A DNA stretch of 64,000 nucleotides from Suillus spraguei (GCA_016800925.1 JABCPU010000017.1:62001-126000), one strand, 5' to 3'; shown: positions 47,166-59,820, counted from the first letter of the stretch. Program-made: numbers and translations. Notes: generated by a model not told the origin, from the letters alone.

Positions 47166-48733
47166 CTACGTATTCAAATGTGGAATAAACTTGGTCCAAA
47201 CTACTGTGTCGTATGCGCCAGGAGGAAGTGATCGTAAACTCAGGAACATAAGTACAATTATTGTAACACGTGAAAAAAGGTAAAAGAAGACGTACAGGCT
47301 GCCAACGAATAATTTGATGTTATGTGTAGACGGTTGAGAGTTTGTCCCATGTCCATTCCAATACTTTGTCCCACATCCATTTCAAGCACGTTGATACTTT
47401 GTTCCATGTCCATTTCAAGCACTTTGGTACTTTGTCCCATATCGGTTCCAAGTGAATCGATAACATAACCATCATGGCAGCGATAAAAGGCACCATTATT
47501 GAACATGCCATCCCAGTGGAAGCTGCACGCCATAATATCTGCTCTGTGTGCCTCGGAAACAAGAAATTCCAGCCCAGACAATGTATCGCTCCAAACACCA
47601 CTCCACTGACACCTCCAATGGTTGGTGTCATAGAAAACGCCAAGATACATAAAGATGATCGCTAAAAGGCCTGATGCAGCCATCGGTCCAAACGACAAAT
47701 GGGTTTACCTTTGATAATCGGCGTATTCCAAGTCGTGACATTGAACTTGAATGCAGGCAAATCAAAACAAGTTCTTCCGAGAATATTGATAACGTACTAG
47801 TACTGATCCTCTAAGCTTCTATTAGGCAAGGAGCAAGTTCCTCTGAGTTCCAGTGAACAATATAAGGGCGTCCTACGTCCTTGGGCTTCTTCAACCATAA
47901 GCCATAGGAAATGCAGGCTAGAGCGGCTACGCCCAAGGTGTCAATTTCAATAGGTGTCACTGGGAGTTTCTGGGCGTAACGGGCGATGAGCTGGATAAGA
48001 AACCACACTAATTGAAGAATAGCGACGCATTTTGATAGTACATCGCCCTTGCTTCGGTCTTGTATGTCTGCCTTTGTGATAACAGGCATCTCCACAGATC
48101 CGTTACGAACAAACCGCAGGAGCTCGTTGGGTTTGAGTGTGGCCCACGGCTCACCATTGACATGGAGCACGAATCCTCCCATACATGCGAAGAACCCATG
48201 CGCCAATGTCCATCCTGTCAAGGCATCTGCATCATTCTTTGTTAGTTTCTTCCCGGTTGAAATGTCCGCGTATATGACTGACCGGCACTTGAGCTTCTAT
48301 CGGAAGTTGGGATGTCACCAAGTAATGCGACTGCTAACTTGCTCAATATGGCTTGATGCCAGGTGCATTGTGCAATACCCATGAGATTGTTGAAATGCTC
48401 TGCAGCTTCACGAGCCTCGAAAAACTGTTCAGCGGCCCATAAGGTCATGAATTCAGGGGCGATCAACACCACAACCATAAGGACTAGACGACGCCAGGTA
48501 ATAGCCATTACCCGCTGGTCCATATACGGAATGTCCGGATGGACGGCAGTCCATGTGCACGCAAATAATGTTAAGCCACAGCTAGAGAGGATGTCCCATA
48601 ACGTTCTGGTGTTGTAGGATGGAGTGTCACTGGCAACGGGTGTATGGTTACACTGGCAGGTATCATTAAGACCCGAGAGTGAAGCGCAAACAAACGGAAC
48701 GCAGAAGAGGACTATGCAAAGTAAGGGGATCAT
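47166..48733 (-). pseudogene. Multi-membrane-span Agaricomycete family protein, copy X1 (decayed)
   Basis: Exon 1 is 48733-48283 (signal or first helix, then CGLTLFACTWTAVHPDIP, a family hallmark). Exon 2 starts at 48226 with the HGFFA-MGGF block and the RFVRNGSVEMPVITKADI block, then a hydrophobic helix and KPKDVGRPYIVHWNSE. The frame then meets a stop at 47811 and at least one frameshift relative to copy X2. The last part (AIHCLGWNFLF; LPPGAYDTVVWTKFIPH) persists in other frames to 47166. The family is widespread in mushroom genomes and without known function. Confidence 0.75.
47340..47462. repeat. Imperfect ~40 bp minisatellite in X1
   Basis: Three or four imperfect units around TTTGTCCCATGTCCATT and CAAGCACTTTG. 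On minus they encode repeated Trp/Lys/Asp-rich text (KWMWDKV, EWTWDKL). Copy X2 has only a short related KAWKKAW stretch at the equivalent place. Confidence 0.7.
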
Positions 48734-48799
48734 CGAAAAGTTGAGGGCATATCATCTGTTCATTCTGCTCTTTTAATGGTGCAGCCGCATGTGTCAATA

Positions 48800-49950
48800 C
48801 ACACATGATGGACCAGTTCACGCGTTCATGTGCTGGCCCTCATACACATGTACATGCCTCAAAGCTACCGTACGTACTGTCCGGCACAGGAATTCGCCCC
48901 GCGGATGATAACAATGATTTAGAAATGCTTGAAAGTCACCATAGGGTCTGGCGCTGCAGGATGTATGCAGGGTCGCTGACATCACTGAGTGTACGGATAA
49001 CGAGTCTGTCCATTCTTTCGAAGGGCTGCCACGTGTATTAATCCATGCGTAATATGCCAGGATCAAGCGCTGGCGCTTATGTACAGGTGTATGCCTTGAG
49101 GCCATCGTAATCGCCTACGACGCAGGAATCCAGATATGCGGTATAGTGGTACATGCCCAATGCGGTAAGTCTGGCTGTGAACGCGAGGCTTGCTTGTGTA
49201 GCTTCATCATTGTATATGGAATGCAAGGCAGAGCGCTTATAGCCAAAGTGTCGATTTTAAGCAAGGTTATCCGAAGGTCGAACGTAACAGACAATGAGTT
49301 GGAGTGCGAGCCGGAGCATGGCGATTCCGTTTGATGCTCCAGTACCCTGACTTCGATCTTCTATCTCTGCCTCACATTATAGGCCTGTCTGCGAATACGT
49401 CATGAACAAAGCGCTGAAGTTCATAGTGAGCACGAGTGGCCCAATTTGCCATTGGCGTAGAGCATCCATCCACGCGAAGATGGGTCATTATCATCCTATG
49501 AGATGTCCGTTGCATGTTGGTCCTGCCTTCTCGAAGAATCTAAGCGTGTGACTGGCCCTTGATCTCTGCCACAGGCATGGAAGCGCTTGAACAATCTACT
49601 TGCGTCATAAATTTATCCATGGTAAGCCAGGTTCAAGGGTTGGCACTCACACGTGCATGCCTCAATATTACAGCCAGCACAGGGGAATCGAGATATATGG
49701 TTAGATCGGTGGCGAGTTGACTTCCATTGTACTCGACGTCTCGTGGTCTCCTCCAGGGCGACGTATTTGAGAGTGTTTCAGGTGCATCATACCACCTATC
49801 ACAAGTAAGGTTCATACAAACAGTCGTGACAAAATTTATGACTTCAGGAACTAGCAAACTTGTGAGTGAATGACAGAATAGTAGATTGAGACGTTCACCA
49901 GTGATGTGTGACTTCAAAGTGTATGTAACCTTAAATGTAACCCGCAATAG
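48800..49950 (-). pseudogene. Relic X3 of the same multi-span family
   Basis: Short blocks match X1 exon 2 in antisense on plus (for example GGAATGCAAGGCAGAGCGC.. near 49215 and the CATACACATGTACATGCC block near 48840). Pieces also match relic X4 at 57490-58250. No usable frame remains. Confidence 0.5.
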
Positions 49951-50759
49951 GATGCAATTGTTTCAAGATCCAAGGACACAATCCATGATGGTTGCTAACA
50001 CTCATCATTCAGCACACGAAGACAAAATGTAGAATCCGATGACATTTCATAGTGCAAAAACAATGTCACGCGTAGGGAGGCTTCGGAGGTATGTCGTTTA
50101 CAATGGAATGACATTTGAGCGGAGAAATTGATTTGCTCATTCATAGTCCCATGGCTATGTTGTGTCCGTTGACATCACTTCCATGATTGACAAATGAGTC
50201 CGGCTCATTAAGATTTCCTATTCAGTTTGTGGTTCGTGACTCATGAAGCGGAACAGGCAAGCTCCAGATACGTGCCATGGCAGTCCAAAAATAGAATTGA
50301 GCAAGATCCTGGTTCGACTATGGTGCATCGATGCCCAAACATGAGTTGTATGTCCTTTCTCCGTTGATATGCGGCCGTTCTCGTTGATACACGACCCCAA
50401 CCAACCATGTACTGCCATTTCTCAGATCACAAGCACTATGTCGAACGACCCGACAAGTTTAGCAGTCTTGTCTGTAAGTCTGCATCTGGTTTTATCTTCA
50501 TTCCCGCTGGTAACATTCAAACTTTAGGTTTGCTCTCACAAGTCCCGTCCGCTCGATAGCACGGAAATTTGGAAACAATTGAATCTGCCTTTCTTTTTCT
50601 GTCCTACTGAACTCAGTTTAATAGCGTGCTCTCCGGTCTTGAGCCTGAACGCCCTGTTCCCCATCCAGAAGATTACAATCGTTCCCCACTCGACCTTCCT
50701 TGGATCCTCGCTGTCGTGCAGAATTTGTATCATTATGCTTTGCTAGTGTAGAGAATAAA
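49951..50759. other. No recognisable feature
   Basis: Only short frames without domains. Some similarity to P450 intron text (TGAGGCTCATGAAGCGGAACAGG-like near 50240) is too short to support. Confidence 0.35.
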
Positions 50760-51540
50760 GCGAACTACCGTATGTTTCTCATCCTTCATTGGCTTTACTA
50801 GTGACCATCTTTCGTATTCAGCGCTCCGAGGACAGTAGAGCAAGTACGCATTTTTTTTATTGCCCTGCGTCGACATCAACATCAGCATTCTTCGTCAGAA
50901 CGTGTCCCACGCAGTGGCATAACAACTGCTTCGTGGATGACAACGTCGATGAGGATGGTGTTCTAGATCTGTAAGTACACTTCTCATTTATCTATCCATT
51001 CAGAACGCAAGACTTGGGCCCGTTTCACTCTTCACCACTACTTCAAAAAGCGACATTTAGTTCGTCTAGTTCTTGTTCAAAAACGAACTGGATTTCCGTT
51101 CCTGATGTGCGGTACAATCAGTATGTGGTGTCTTGTATTCACGACGAGATTGTCTTTGATTCTCTCCAAAACTTGGGGTCGTATGACAAACTGTTTGCGT
51201 TCTTGAAGTTATTGCTTGAGGTTTCGTTCCCTCAGCTATTTTATGAGTTTTTCATCTCGATCGTCTTAGAAAACTCATTGTCCTATACAGACCTCTCGCT
51301 TGACAATGCCCATCCATACATCGTTCCTCGACCTCGCATGGCCCGTGGGACCTACACGCGCTGTGCACAATCTGTCCATATTGCTACGATGGATGAAGAA
51401 TGTCAATTATCGAAGCTAACTACCGTATGTCTCCTCGTTTTTGTCTGTCTAGCAATGATTCTTTCCGGAACTTACACACGAACATACATTATAGTAGACA
51501 TCAAACCTTGCCGCTATTCCCAACTCTGACAAACCCTCCT
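50760..51540 (+). repeat. Intron-like module, partial copy M4
   Basis: Shares the GTATGT...TATTCAG and CATCGACATCAACATCAGCATTC-type blocks of M1-M3. Between them are coding-like stretches (VSCIHDEIVFDSL; YDKLFAFLKLLLEVSFP). The product is unrecognised. Confidence 0.5.
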
Positions 51541-51588
51541 TCAGTGCATCATTTATCGCTCATAGTAAGTATGTAGTGCAAACACTTA

Positions 51589-52443
51589 TGGTGCGAATCA
51601 CTTAGAGGCCGCTTACTTTGTGCAAATATTTAAACCCTTCAAAAAAAGTCAGAATTTTAATTCCTCTTGGGAAAACACTCCTTTTGAAGGTAAGTACAAA
51701 ATCCCAAGACGGATTTTTCATTGAGTCAAAACTGAGCGAGCAAAATATGTTGTCAGGTCCAATTTGGCGCATGGATACTATGCTTTTGGCATGTTCTCCT
51801 TCAGCGTGTCGAAAGTATAGTCGCAATTATCACGAAGATATTTTTCACCACGTCCCAAAAGAACTCAATGAAATTGAGCTCGCAATGAAACTTTGGTAAG
51901 AAAAGGCATAAATGACTGGCTGCCTCGATTACTTCCTACACCAGAGACCTCTGTTCAACAAGTTTTTAGCCTCCTCACGAATTGCTGCTTGATCCTGCGC
52001 CTCCTTTGCTCCAAGAGCTTTATGAAGAGCTTTCTTCCTGAGCTTGCATCAACCCATCGGACCACTCTGACTCTGTCGCAGAATCATATTTGGTGTCGGA
52101 GAACTGACAATCCACACCTCCAGTGTATCCACAGTCCTGTTCACTGGAGGAGTTGTAATCGATCTCGATCACTGCCGCAGGATTGGGTGCGGCAGGTACA
52201 GTGTTAGAGTTGTAGGTTTTAGGCCATCTTGCAGCTCTTGCCTGTGCGGCGGCAGCCCTTTGATGTTTAGTGACCATAGTGCTACTACACAGACTCAATG
52301 TACTATTTTTCTCGGTATTTTCATTCAAATTTTCTGCTCGTCGAGCTAGTACATTTTTGAAGTATGCTGACATCATTTCCATTTTTTTTCGCCTTCAATT
52401 TGGCGCTTGCACAAAGTAGGCGGCCTCTAAGCGATTCGCACCA
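51589..52443 (-). mobile_element. Deletion derivative of a Tc1/mariner-like transposon
   Basis: An 855 bp element with inverted termini of about 37 bp (TGGTGCGAATCACTTAGAGG at the left; two mismatches) and TA at 51587-51588 and 52444-52445. On minus, 52382-52020 encodes the acidic N-terminal part of a basidiomycete DDE transposase family. 51895-51800 encodes its C-terminal block FHCELNFIEFFW (with the catalytic Glu) and NCDYTFDTLKENMPKA after a frameshift. The middle, with both catalytic Asp, is missing. Confidence 0.88.
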
Positions 52444-52449
52444 TAGGGT

Positions 52450-53289
52450 ATACACCTGCATGCATCGCTAGGTCCACTGACTACTGCAGTGAGATATGAT
52501 GCCCGAGAGATGTACCATCGTTAGACAGAATATCAACCTCTCATCATATGCACGTTCCACGACTGCAAGTCTCATGTCCCCCGGACTGAGTCAATATATG
52601 CGTCCGACTCGCCGGACCGATGGTTATGGTCTACATTTCTGATCATTAGCACCAGGACGAATGAATTACTTGTACAAGATGTCGTTAGTAGTCCCCTTGA
52701 CAGACTAATGCAAAAACAACTCTTCCCGATCGTTCTAGTATGACGCACTGGAGTTCATCGAGGTTTCTGAATCCTGAAAAAAAAATCAGATTGTCGCAGC
52801 TGCCGGCCAAGTTGAACGCCCGGAACATTAAAGTACATTGATGTCGTCAGCATGTATCATCAGCCCGGAAAGCAGCGCGCAGAAGGAAGGTCAATTACTC
52901 AACCTTCACAACGCTTTCAATGCGTTTCTGCTGGACGCGTCTTTTGAGGTCCACCCACATCAGGTATCCGAATATCATCGTACAGTCAACATAAGCAACC
53001 TGAATACGAAGGTAAGACACGAGGCGCAGAAAGTTGCGAGACAGGCACGCGGCATCACTATAACGCCCTTTACATATTGCATGCAAAGTGACCAGGTATA
53101 AAGTGTTTCGGCCCCATGAATGGCGCAGGTCATTGTGCAAGCGTTCAGAAGGAAAGACTGAGACCAGTAGCATTTCTAAATGCATGCGCTGGGGAGAAGA
53201 ATGCATCCATAGTGGTGACAGGAATGGAGAGGAATGTGGGGTCAGGCGGTGGTGGCGAAAGGAAATAAAAGTATGCGAATAATGTAATG
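52450..53289. other. No supported gene
   Basis: Only short frames. This is the left junction region of the second copy of the 42-50 kb duplication, whose similarity begins near 53290. Confidence 0.4.
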
Positions 53290-54059
53290 TTGTGATGGAT
53301 GGTGGGGTAGACGGAACGCCAAATGATTTAAAGGAGGATAAAGGTAAAAAACACAATCAACCCCGTCAATATCTAATATGAGGAAGATCACTCACTAAGT
53401 GGAACAGGCACGCCCCATCTAAGTGTCTCGGTGAACACCCATCGCAATACGGAAGCTTTGCACGATCTTCGAAGGTGGGTAGGCGGTTTGCTTTCGATGC
53501 TGATCCCAACCCATCTCCCCCCGATCCAAGGACATCATCGAGTTCTGCTTGAGCGCTCCGGAGTACATGGGGGTATTGAACCATCGTAAGGATGAAATGG
53601 GAAAGAGTCGCGATGGTTGTATCGATGCTGGCTTTTGGTGTGAGTTGTTCCCGGTGAGTGAGTTTTTTCGGGCATGGATGGTGTTGGTGTTGGTCACGGT
53701 TAGCATGGCGCGAATGTGCGACGTAGGGCACGTTGGAATTAGCTGTCCACCAGATATGATGGTCAGGCTACCTTTATGTTATCGGATGAGGAGTCACGGT
53801 CGCTCGAGGATGCGAGGGAGAGGGACGGGCGGTTCCTTTTTTCTGTAAGAGAGTTGGTTTTGCGATACAGAAGGGAGGAAGAGCTCACGATTTCGTTTTT
53901 CACGATTCGTATGAGCGGTCTACGAATCCTTCCATTTTTACTTCTCAGATTCTGGCGTTTCTCTTGAAAGATGCGCCAGGAAACCACATAGGGAGATGCT
54001 TGACTAGGACAGAAAAGGTGAGTTTGGACAGCGGAAGAGAAAAGAGACTGACAGGCTTG
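53290..54059 (-). pseudogene. Truncated P450 pseudogene
   Basis: Similar to 43535-44430, covering exons 3 to 5 of the P450 and their introns (ASIDTTIATLSHFIL.. and YPHVLRSAQAELDDVL). A 2 bp loss before the ExxR region shifts the frame, the acidic linker is shortened, and both the N-terminal half and the haem-binding end are absent. At 54059 the sequence jumps to text matching 45490, so about 1 kb including the whole 5' half was deleted. Confidence 0.9.
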
Positions 54060-55440
54060 ATCAGCGGCATTAGCTTGAAGTCCGATATCTCCCTAATTCT
54101 GTTTCTCATCTCTTCAAGCTTAAATATCGGCCCGGGTTCAACTATAGTAAATGGTTGGCTAAACGCGACTCCAGATGATTACCTCCTGATCCTCCTTGAT
54201 ATTTGTCTGCGTTTGGTCGGTTGATTGCTCTTCATTTAATATTGACGACGTATCTAGCCTTCAAGCTTCAAGCTTCACCTTTCGCACCCTCGTCCAAGTT
54301 ACCTCTTGTCTGATAGACCGTTGGTACAGTCCTGCTGAAAAATGCTTGTACTCCAGTCACTCAGATCACACTCACCTTGTCTGTGAGTTTCAATCGTATA
54401 TATCTTTATGGACTGCTCAATTCATGCTCTTCATTGCCTGTGACTTTATATTTGTATTCAGAGGCTCCACATCTGCAGATCTATTTAGACATCATTGAGT
54501 TTGTTGTGCATCGTTTGACTGTTCTAGCGAATTCAATTTCTAATAGCATACTCTTCAGCGTTGACGACCATCCGTTCCTCACTCAAGATTCCGCTCTGGT
54601 ATTATTCCACATTCGCGTGATGTTCGAGTTATTTTCTGGCATAGATGATGAAGCGACCCGTCGTATGTCTCTTTTCTACTTCACCTACCATGGATCAATA
54701 TTCAGCGTTTCCAAGGGACATTGCCACGTATGTTTTCATTGCCCTGCATCGACCTCAATATTAACATTCTTCATCAGAGCGTATCCTACATGGTGGCATA
54801 ATGGATGGCTGACGACAATGAATCTGGTGTTTGGGGGTATAGCAGGATATTTTGATCTCATCCCAAATACCAGATTCGTCTCGTACTCTTCGGTACCCCT
54901 CAAGAAACGATAGCTGATTTATGCTGGGCATGATGTCTCGTTCAACATGAGTGAGCTTAGATCTGTTCATTATATACAGCGCTGTTAACGTACGGTGTCT
55001 TGCATTCGCGACCGCATTGCCTTTGGTGCTATCTAAAATCCATGATGACAAACAGTTTGCGTTGTTTGAGGTGTACCCTCGTGAGTTCGACATCCGTGTG
55101 ATGTCCAAGTTGTTTACTGGTCTCTTTCCTACTTCACTATCAGCGATCAATTTTCATATTCAACATTTCCAGGGGACATTGCCACGTATATTTTCATTGC
55201 CCTGCATCGACCTCAATACCAATATCGATATCCTTCGTCAGAGCATACCCCATATGGTGGCATAATTCCAGTTTATGGATGACTGACGACACTGACGAGG
55301 ATGGTGTTTGGGGGTATAGCAGGATATGTTGATCGTTTTCTACTCATCCCAAACGCCAGACTCGTCTCGCACTCTTCGGCACCCCTCAAAAACTAGCTGA
55401 TTTATGCTGGACATAATGTCTCGTTCAACGTGAGTGAACT
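54060..55440 (+). repeat. Intron-like module, copy M2
   Basis: 54060-54215 matches 45490-45650, and 54730-55130 matches 45695-46060. In between it is more complete than M1 and matches M3 (60885-61330). Part of the CATTGCCCTGCATCGACCTC block is repeated internally (54735, 55197). Confidence 0.65.
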
Positions 55441-55753
55441 ATTGCTCTTATGTGTTCATAAACTATTTCAGGACTGCCCTTTTCCATCCCCTGATGGCAT
55501 ACACGCACGCAGTGTATCCAGACACTGTCGCAGCCACATTTCGATTGAACTATTTGTTGTTCACTTGTATTTGCTATGCGGGAGCCTTTCAATATATCAT
55601 TGAGCGTCGCTCGTGTAGTATGTAAGTGGAACAGCAGCTTGTTAATTAGTATTAGGTTTGAACTGGGTACTACTCGCACTTCAGATCTCAGATGTGTCAG
55701 ATTTCAATTTCAACAGCGATCGATGAAGACTAAGTAAAGTTACCATACTGAAA

Positions 55754-57314
55754 CTACAAATGTGGAATAAACTTGGTCCAAACTACTGTATCGTATGCGC
55801 CAGGAGGAAGTGATCGTAAGTCCAGGAACATAAGTACAATTATTGTAACACGTGAAAAAAGGTAAAGATAGATGATGCCGGTGTAAAGAAGTCCGCCAAG
55901 TACCGCAAAAACAATGATGATAACCCATTGTAGAGGGGATGGGTCTTCCCATGCTTTTTTCCATGCTTTTTTCCATGTCCCCCAGGTGAAGTCCGTGTCT
56001 TCAAGTCCAAATTCGTCGCATAGCCAGGCACCGCACGTCCATAACATGGACAGCATACTAATGATAAAAGCCACCATTAGCAAAGATGCCATCCCAGCGG
56101 AAGCCACACGCCATAATATCTGTTCTGTGTGTCTCGTAAACAAGAAATTCCAGGCCAGACAATGTATCACTCCAAATGCCACTCCACTAATACTTCCGAT
56201 CATCGTTGCGATCATAGACAAGTAAGAAAAGCTTGGATCCCTAATGGAGCCACTAATACAAATCCAGATCGGGTCTACCCTGGGAGATTGGCGTACTACT
56301 GATATGAGCCTTGAATGCAGGAAAATCAGAACAAGTTCTTCCAGGAATATTGATAACATACCAATCGTCGTCTAAGCTTTTACCAGGCGGAGGAGCAGTT
56401 ACCTCAGAGTTCCAGTGAACAATATAAGGGCGGCCCACGTCCTTAGGCTTCATCAACCATAAGCCATAAGAAATGAAAGCCAGAGTGGCAACACCCAGGG
56501 TATCAATTTCAAGCAGTGTTGCAGGAAGGTTCTGAACGTAACGGGCGATGAGCTGGATCAAAAACCACACTATTTGAAGAATAGCGATGCATTTTGATAG
56601 TATATTGCCCTTGCTTCGGTCTTCTATGTCTGCCTTTGTGATGACAGGCATCTCCACAGATCCCTCACGAACAAACCGCAGGAGCTCCTCAGGTGTGAGA
56701 GTGGCCCGCAGCTCACCATCGACATAGAGCACAAATCCACCCATCTGTGCAAAGAACCCGTGCGTTAGTGTCCATTCTGTGAAGGCATTAGTTTGATGTT
56801 AGTTTCAAGAGTCCGAGTATCACAATGACTAACTAGCGCTTGAGCCTCTGCTGGAAATTGGGATGTCACCAAGTAACGTGACTGCCAGCTTGCTCGGGTT
56901 CTGCCACATGGCTCGATGCCGGGTGCGTTGGGTACCAAAGACATTGTTGAAATCCTTTGCAACTTGACGAGCACCGATAAACTGCAATGCAGCCAAGGTA
57001 ACTATGGCTTCAGGGAGGATGAATGCCACAATCATGAGGATCAGACGACGAAAGGCATTGCCAATCGGCCACTGGTCCATGTACGGAATGTCCGGATGGA
57101 CAGCAGTCCATGTGCATGCAAACAAAGTTAAACCACAGCTCGACACAATGTCCCACAAGGTTCTGGCATTGCAGGATGGACAGTTACTGGCATCGAGTGT
57201 ATGGATACAGGTATCGTTGAGACCCGAGAGTGAAGCGCGAACAAATGGAATGCAGAAGAGGACAGCACGAAGTAAAAAGATCATTGAAAAATTGAGGGTA
57301 TATCGTCTGTTCAT
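55754..57314 (-). CDS. Multi-membrane-span Agaricomycete family protein, copy X2
   Basis: Exon 1 is 57314-56834 (160 codons plus one base), the intron is 56833-56777 and exon 2 starts at 56776. Hallmark blocks are in order: N-terminal hydrophobic segment; CGLTLFACTWTAVHPDIP; a second hydrophobic helix; MGGFVLYVDGE; RFVREGSVEMPVITKADIED; two helices; KPKDVGRPYIVHWNSE; DPIWICISGSIRDP; GVIHCLAWNFLF; and a final helix ending LPPGAYDTVVWTKFIPHL. Near 56279 the reading frame must shift by one base to continue, so this copy may carry a single frameshift, a short unrecognised intron or a sequence error. The function is unknown; it is probably an integral membrane protein. Confidence 0.7.
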
Positions 57315-57489
57315 TCTGGTCCCTTTTTATGGGGTGCTGCGCACATGGTTGAGGTGTGTTTACATAGTCACGTATCCTGTATATTACGATATATATTATG
57401 ACACTATCTTCTTCTCGTCGGTTCTCTAATCGGCTCGCTAGTACTGTGCTGTTCAGCATAGTAGGACTCTGCCACACCAAGCAATAAGC

Positions 57490-58250
57490 AATGCTTCAAA
57501 GTCATAGGTTTTGGCATTCAATTTGCAGGATGCATGCAGGGTGGCTGGCATCGCCGTGTGTCTGGATGATGGCGTCTGTTCATTCTGGTCTGTTTTCATT
57601 GATTCATGCACAGGTGTATGCCTCGAGGCCACCGCAACCACCAGGGAATCTAAATATGCAGTGTGGTGCTACATGCCTAATGCAGTAAGTCTGACGACGA
57701 GACGCAAGACGTACTTGGATGCCATCATCATCGTCCAGTAGCCATATGGAATGCAGGGCAGAATGCTTATCGTTAGAGTATCAATTTTAAACAAGGTTAT
57801 TAGAAGGTTGACTCGACGTAACAGACAACGATAAACCACACAAGCTGAAGCATCATGATGGCGATGTCTTTCGATAGTTCACCACCGCCCCAGAGAACAT
57901 GCATATCCACGGATACGTCACGAACAAAGCTCCGAAATTAATGAGTAGTATGAGTGATTCATGGTTTGCTGTTGACGTAGAGCATGGATCCACCCATCTG
58001 CAACAAGAACCCATGGGTCATTCTCCATTCTATAAAGGTGCTGTGTCTGTTGTATATCAGTCCTGCCTGACCGAAGAGTCTGGGCATGTGACTGACTTTT
58101 AAACTCTGCCACGGGCATGGGAGCGCTTGAGCTTCCAGTTGCGCCATCAATTTATCCATGGCATTACAGCCAGGTTCAAGCGCTTGCCCTCATACACACC
58201 AATATCACTGACGGCACAGGGAATCGAAATATATGTCCGATCGGATAGAA
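57490..58250 (-). pseudogene. Relic X4 of the same multi-span family
   Basis: Antisense on plus, blocks match X2 exon 2: the ATCAATTTTAAACAAGGTTA region near 57780 and the helical MGG region near 57985-58035 (minus text THGFLLQMGGSMLYVN). It pairs with X3 in the other duplication copy. Confidence 0.6.
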
Positions 58251-58299
58251 CTGATGTTAATGCACTTCAGTTTACTTGACGAGTAAGGTTCAAAAACAA

Positions 58300-59494
58300 T
58301 CATGGCGACTCCCCAACTAACAGAATTGTGAGTGAACGACGTAGAATAAGGGAATCAAAATTTTGAACCGTAGTTCTTCTGCAAGAGACAAGAATGTTGC
58401 ACCGTGGCCCAGTCTTAGCTAGATAGAATTTGCGCCTGCTTATAAACAGGGGTAGAACATTCAAAGTTCGCATAAAGGGTAGTAACTTCAAGAATTCCTA
58501 AAACAACGTGAGTCACGAAGCTTAGATTTTAAAGCGCAAGGTCTTACCCTATCTTACACATGATGGCATCGATCGTCGATGCAAGCCAGCCTACATGACT
58601 AGATCTGATAGGTAAATCTGAGAGGCCAGTTATCCTCTACTAAAAAACAAAGTCTGACTGGGAAAGACGGGCTTTGAGAATTCATGGAAAGGCCCATGAT
58701 GAATGATATAGATACCTAGAGCGCCTGCTTATACCAAACATACAAGTAACAAGGGTGGAACGTTTGAACCTTGTCTTTCAAACAAGCGTTTAATCAAGTC
58801 TTTGATTGAAAATGAGAGGAGCTTAAAGCTGAAGAAGTGAGCAACGCGAACAACATCTCGTAAGTCATGAAGCTCTTAGCTTTATGTAAATCTGAACAGC
58901 TGGTTTGAAAATCATAAGCAACTACGTCCTTTGTTCGTGTATGTCGATGGCAGAAGAGAATTATGCACAAGGAAGTCCAGCCGCAGGTATATCTTTTCAA
59001 CGATCAGAAATCCTTGTCCTCATCCATAAGGCACCTTGGCAAAATGGGCATCAATAAAACCAACAATAAATCAGGCTTTATACATACTACTTGGGTCACT
59101 GTTGCGGCTAGCTTACTCGTTCAATGAAGCAATTGAGTCGCTTCTAACAGTGCGATTAAGAACGATGATTATAATAACCCATAATGCCACCACAGTACTG
59201 TTGTGCCGGCAGCACCTGCAGTTCGAACTTCAAACAACACAACTCCTAGTATGGTAAAGCTTGCACGTAAGATGCACCTTCTTAGCTGTGACTCGAAGCG
59301 AGCGCATATATAGGTCATACCAAGTATGCAAATACGTCAATTCACTCATGCCATGTACTCCTTCAACTCAGTGTTCCCTCTATTCAATTCTGAATCAGCA
59401 GTTCAACCAACAGCTTGCAGCACTGATGCCAAACCAGAAACACTCACCATCCTGGTTGCAACTCCCGCCCATTGGGCTACAATTTGGCTGTCCT
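58300..59494. other. Repeat relics, no gene
   Basis: 59207-59360 recurs at 62722-62880 as a direct repeat, and smaller blocks near 58380-58620 recur near 62575-62710. No coding region is supported. Confidence 0.5.
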
Positions 59495-59767
59495 CATCAG
59501 GAAATTCACACATTCCTTAACATGCTTAATCAGCTTAACTCACTTATCTCAAAACTTGTTTGCTCTCTCTCACATCATTCACCTGGCATATCTTATATTT
59601 TTTGAGTGCGAAATACAATAAAACATGTATATTAATATATCTCAACTTTTTTTTTCTGAATTCATTCACATTGAAATTTTGGACAAGTAGATTCAATTTC
59701 ACCAAGGCAGTTAAGTGTAAATAAGTCCGCATAAGGGCACGTCAAGGAATGTGTGAATTTCCTGATG
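59495..59767. repeat. 24 bp perfect inverted repeats around 225 bp
   Basis: CATCAGGAAATTCACACATT plus CCTT at 59495-59518 is the exact reverse complement of 59744-59767. The interval is AT-rich and contains a T-run. I find no target duplication outside. Confidence 0.7.
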
Positions 59768-59769
59768 CT

Positions 59770-59820
59770 TCTGTAACAGAAATAATAGATGTCGTCAATG
59801 CAACAATGGCGGTGTGAACT
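59770..59820 (-). pseudogene. Signal-peptide relic of a type I knottin-like gene
   Basis: On minus, 59815-59780 reads TAIVALTTSIISV, matching the type I signal peptide (LTVIVALTTSIMSIS in gene D). The start codon and the cysteine region are not recognisable. Confidence 0.45.

Noticed and set aside
49146..49334. Independent small gene
   Set aside because: It matches antisense blocks of the multi-span membrane family and is a relic.
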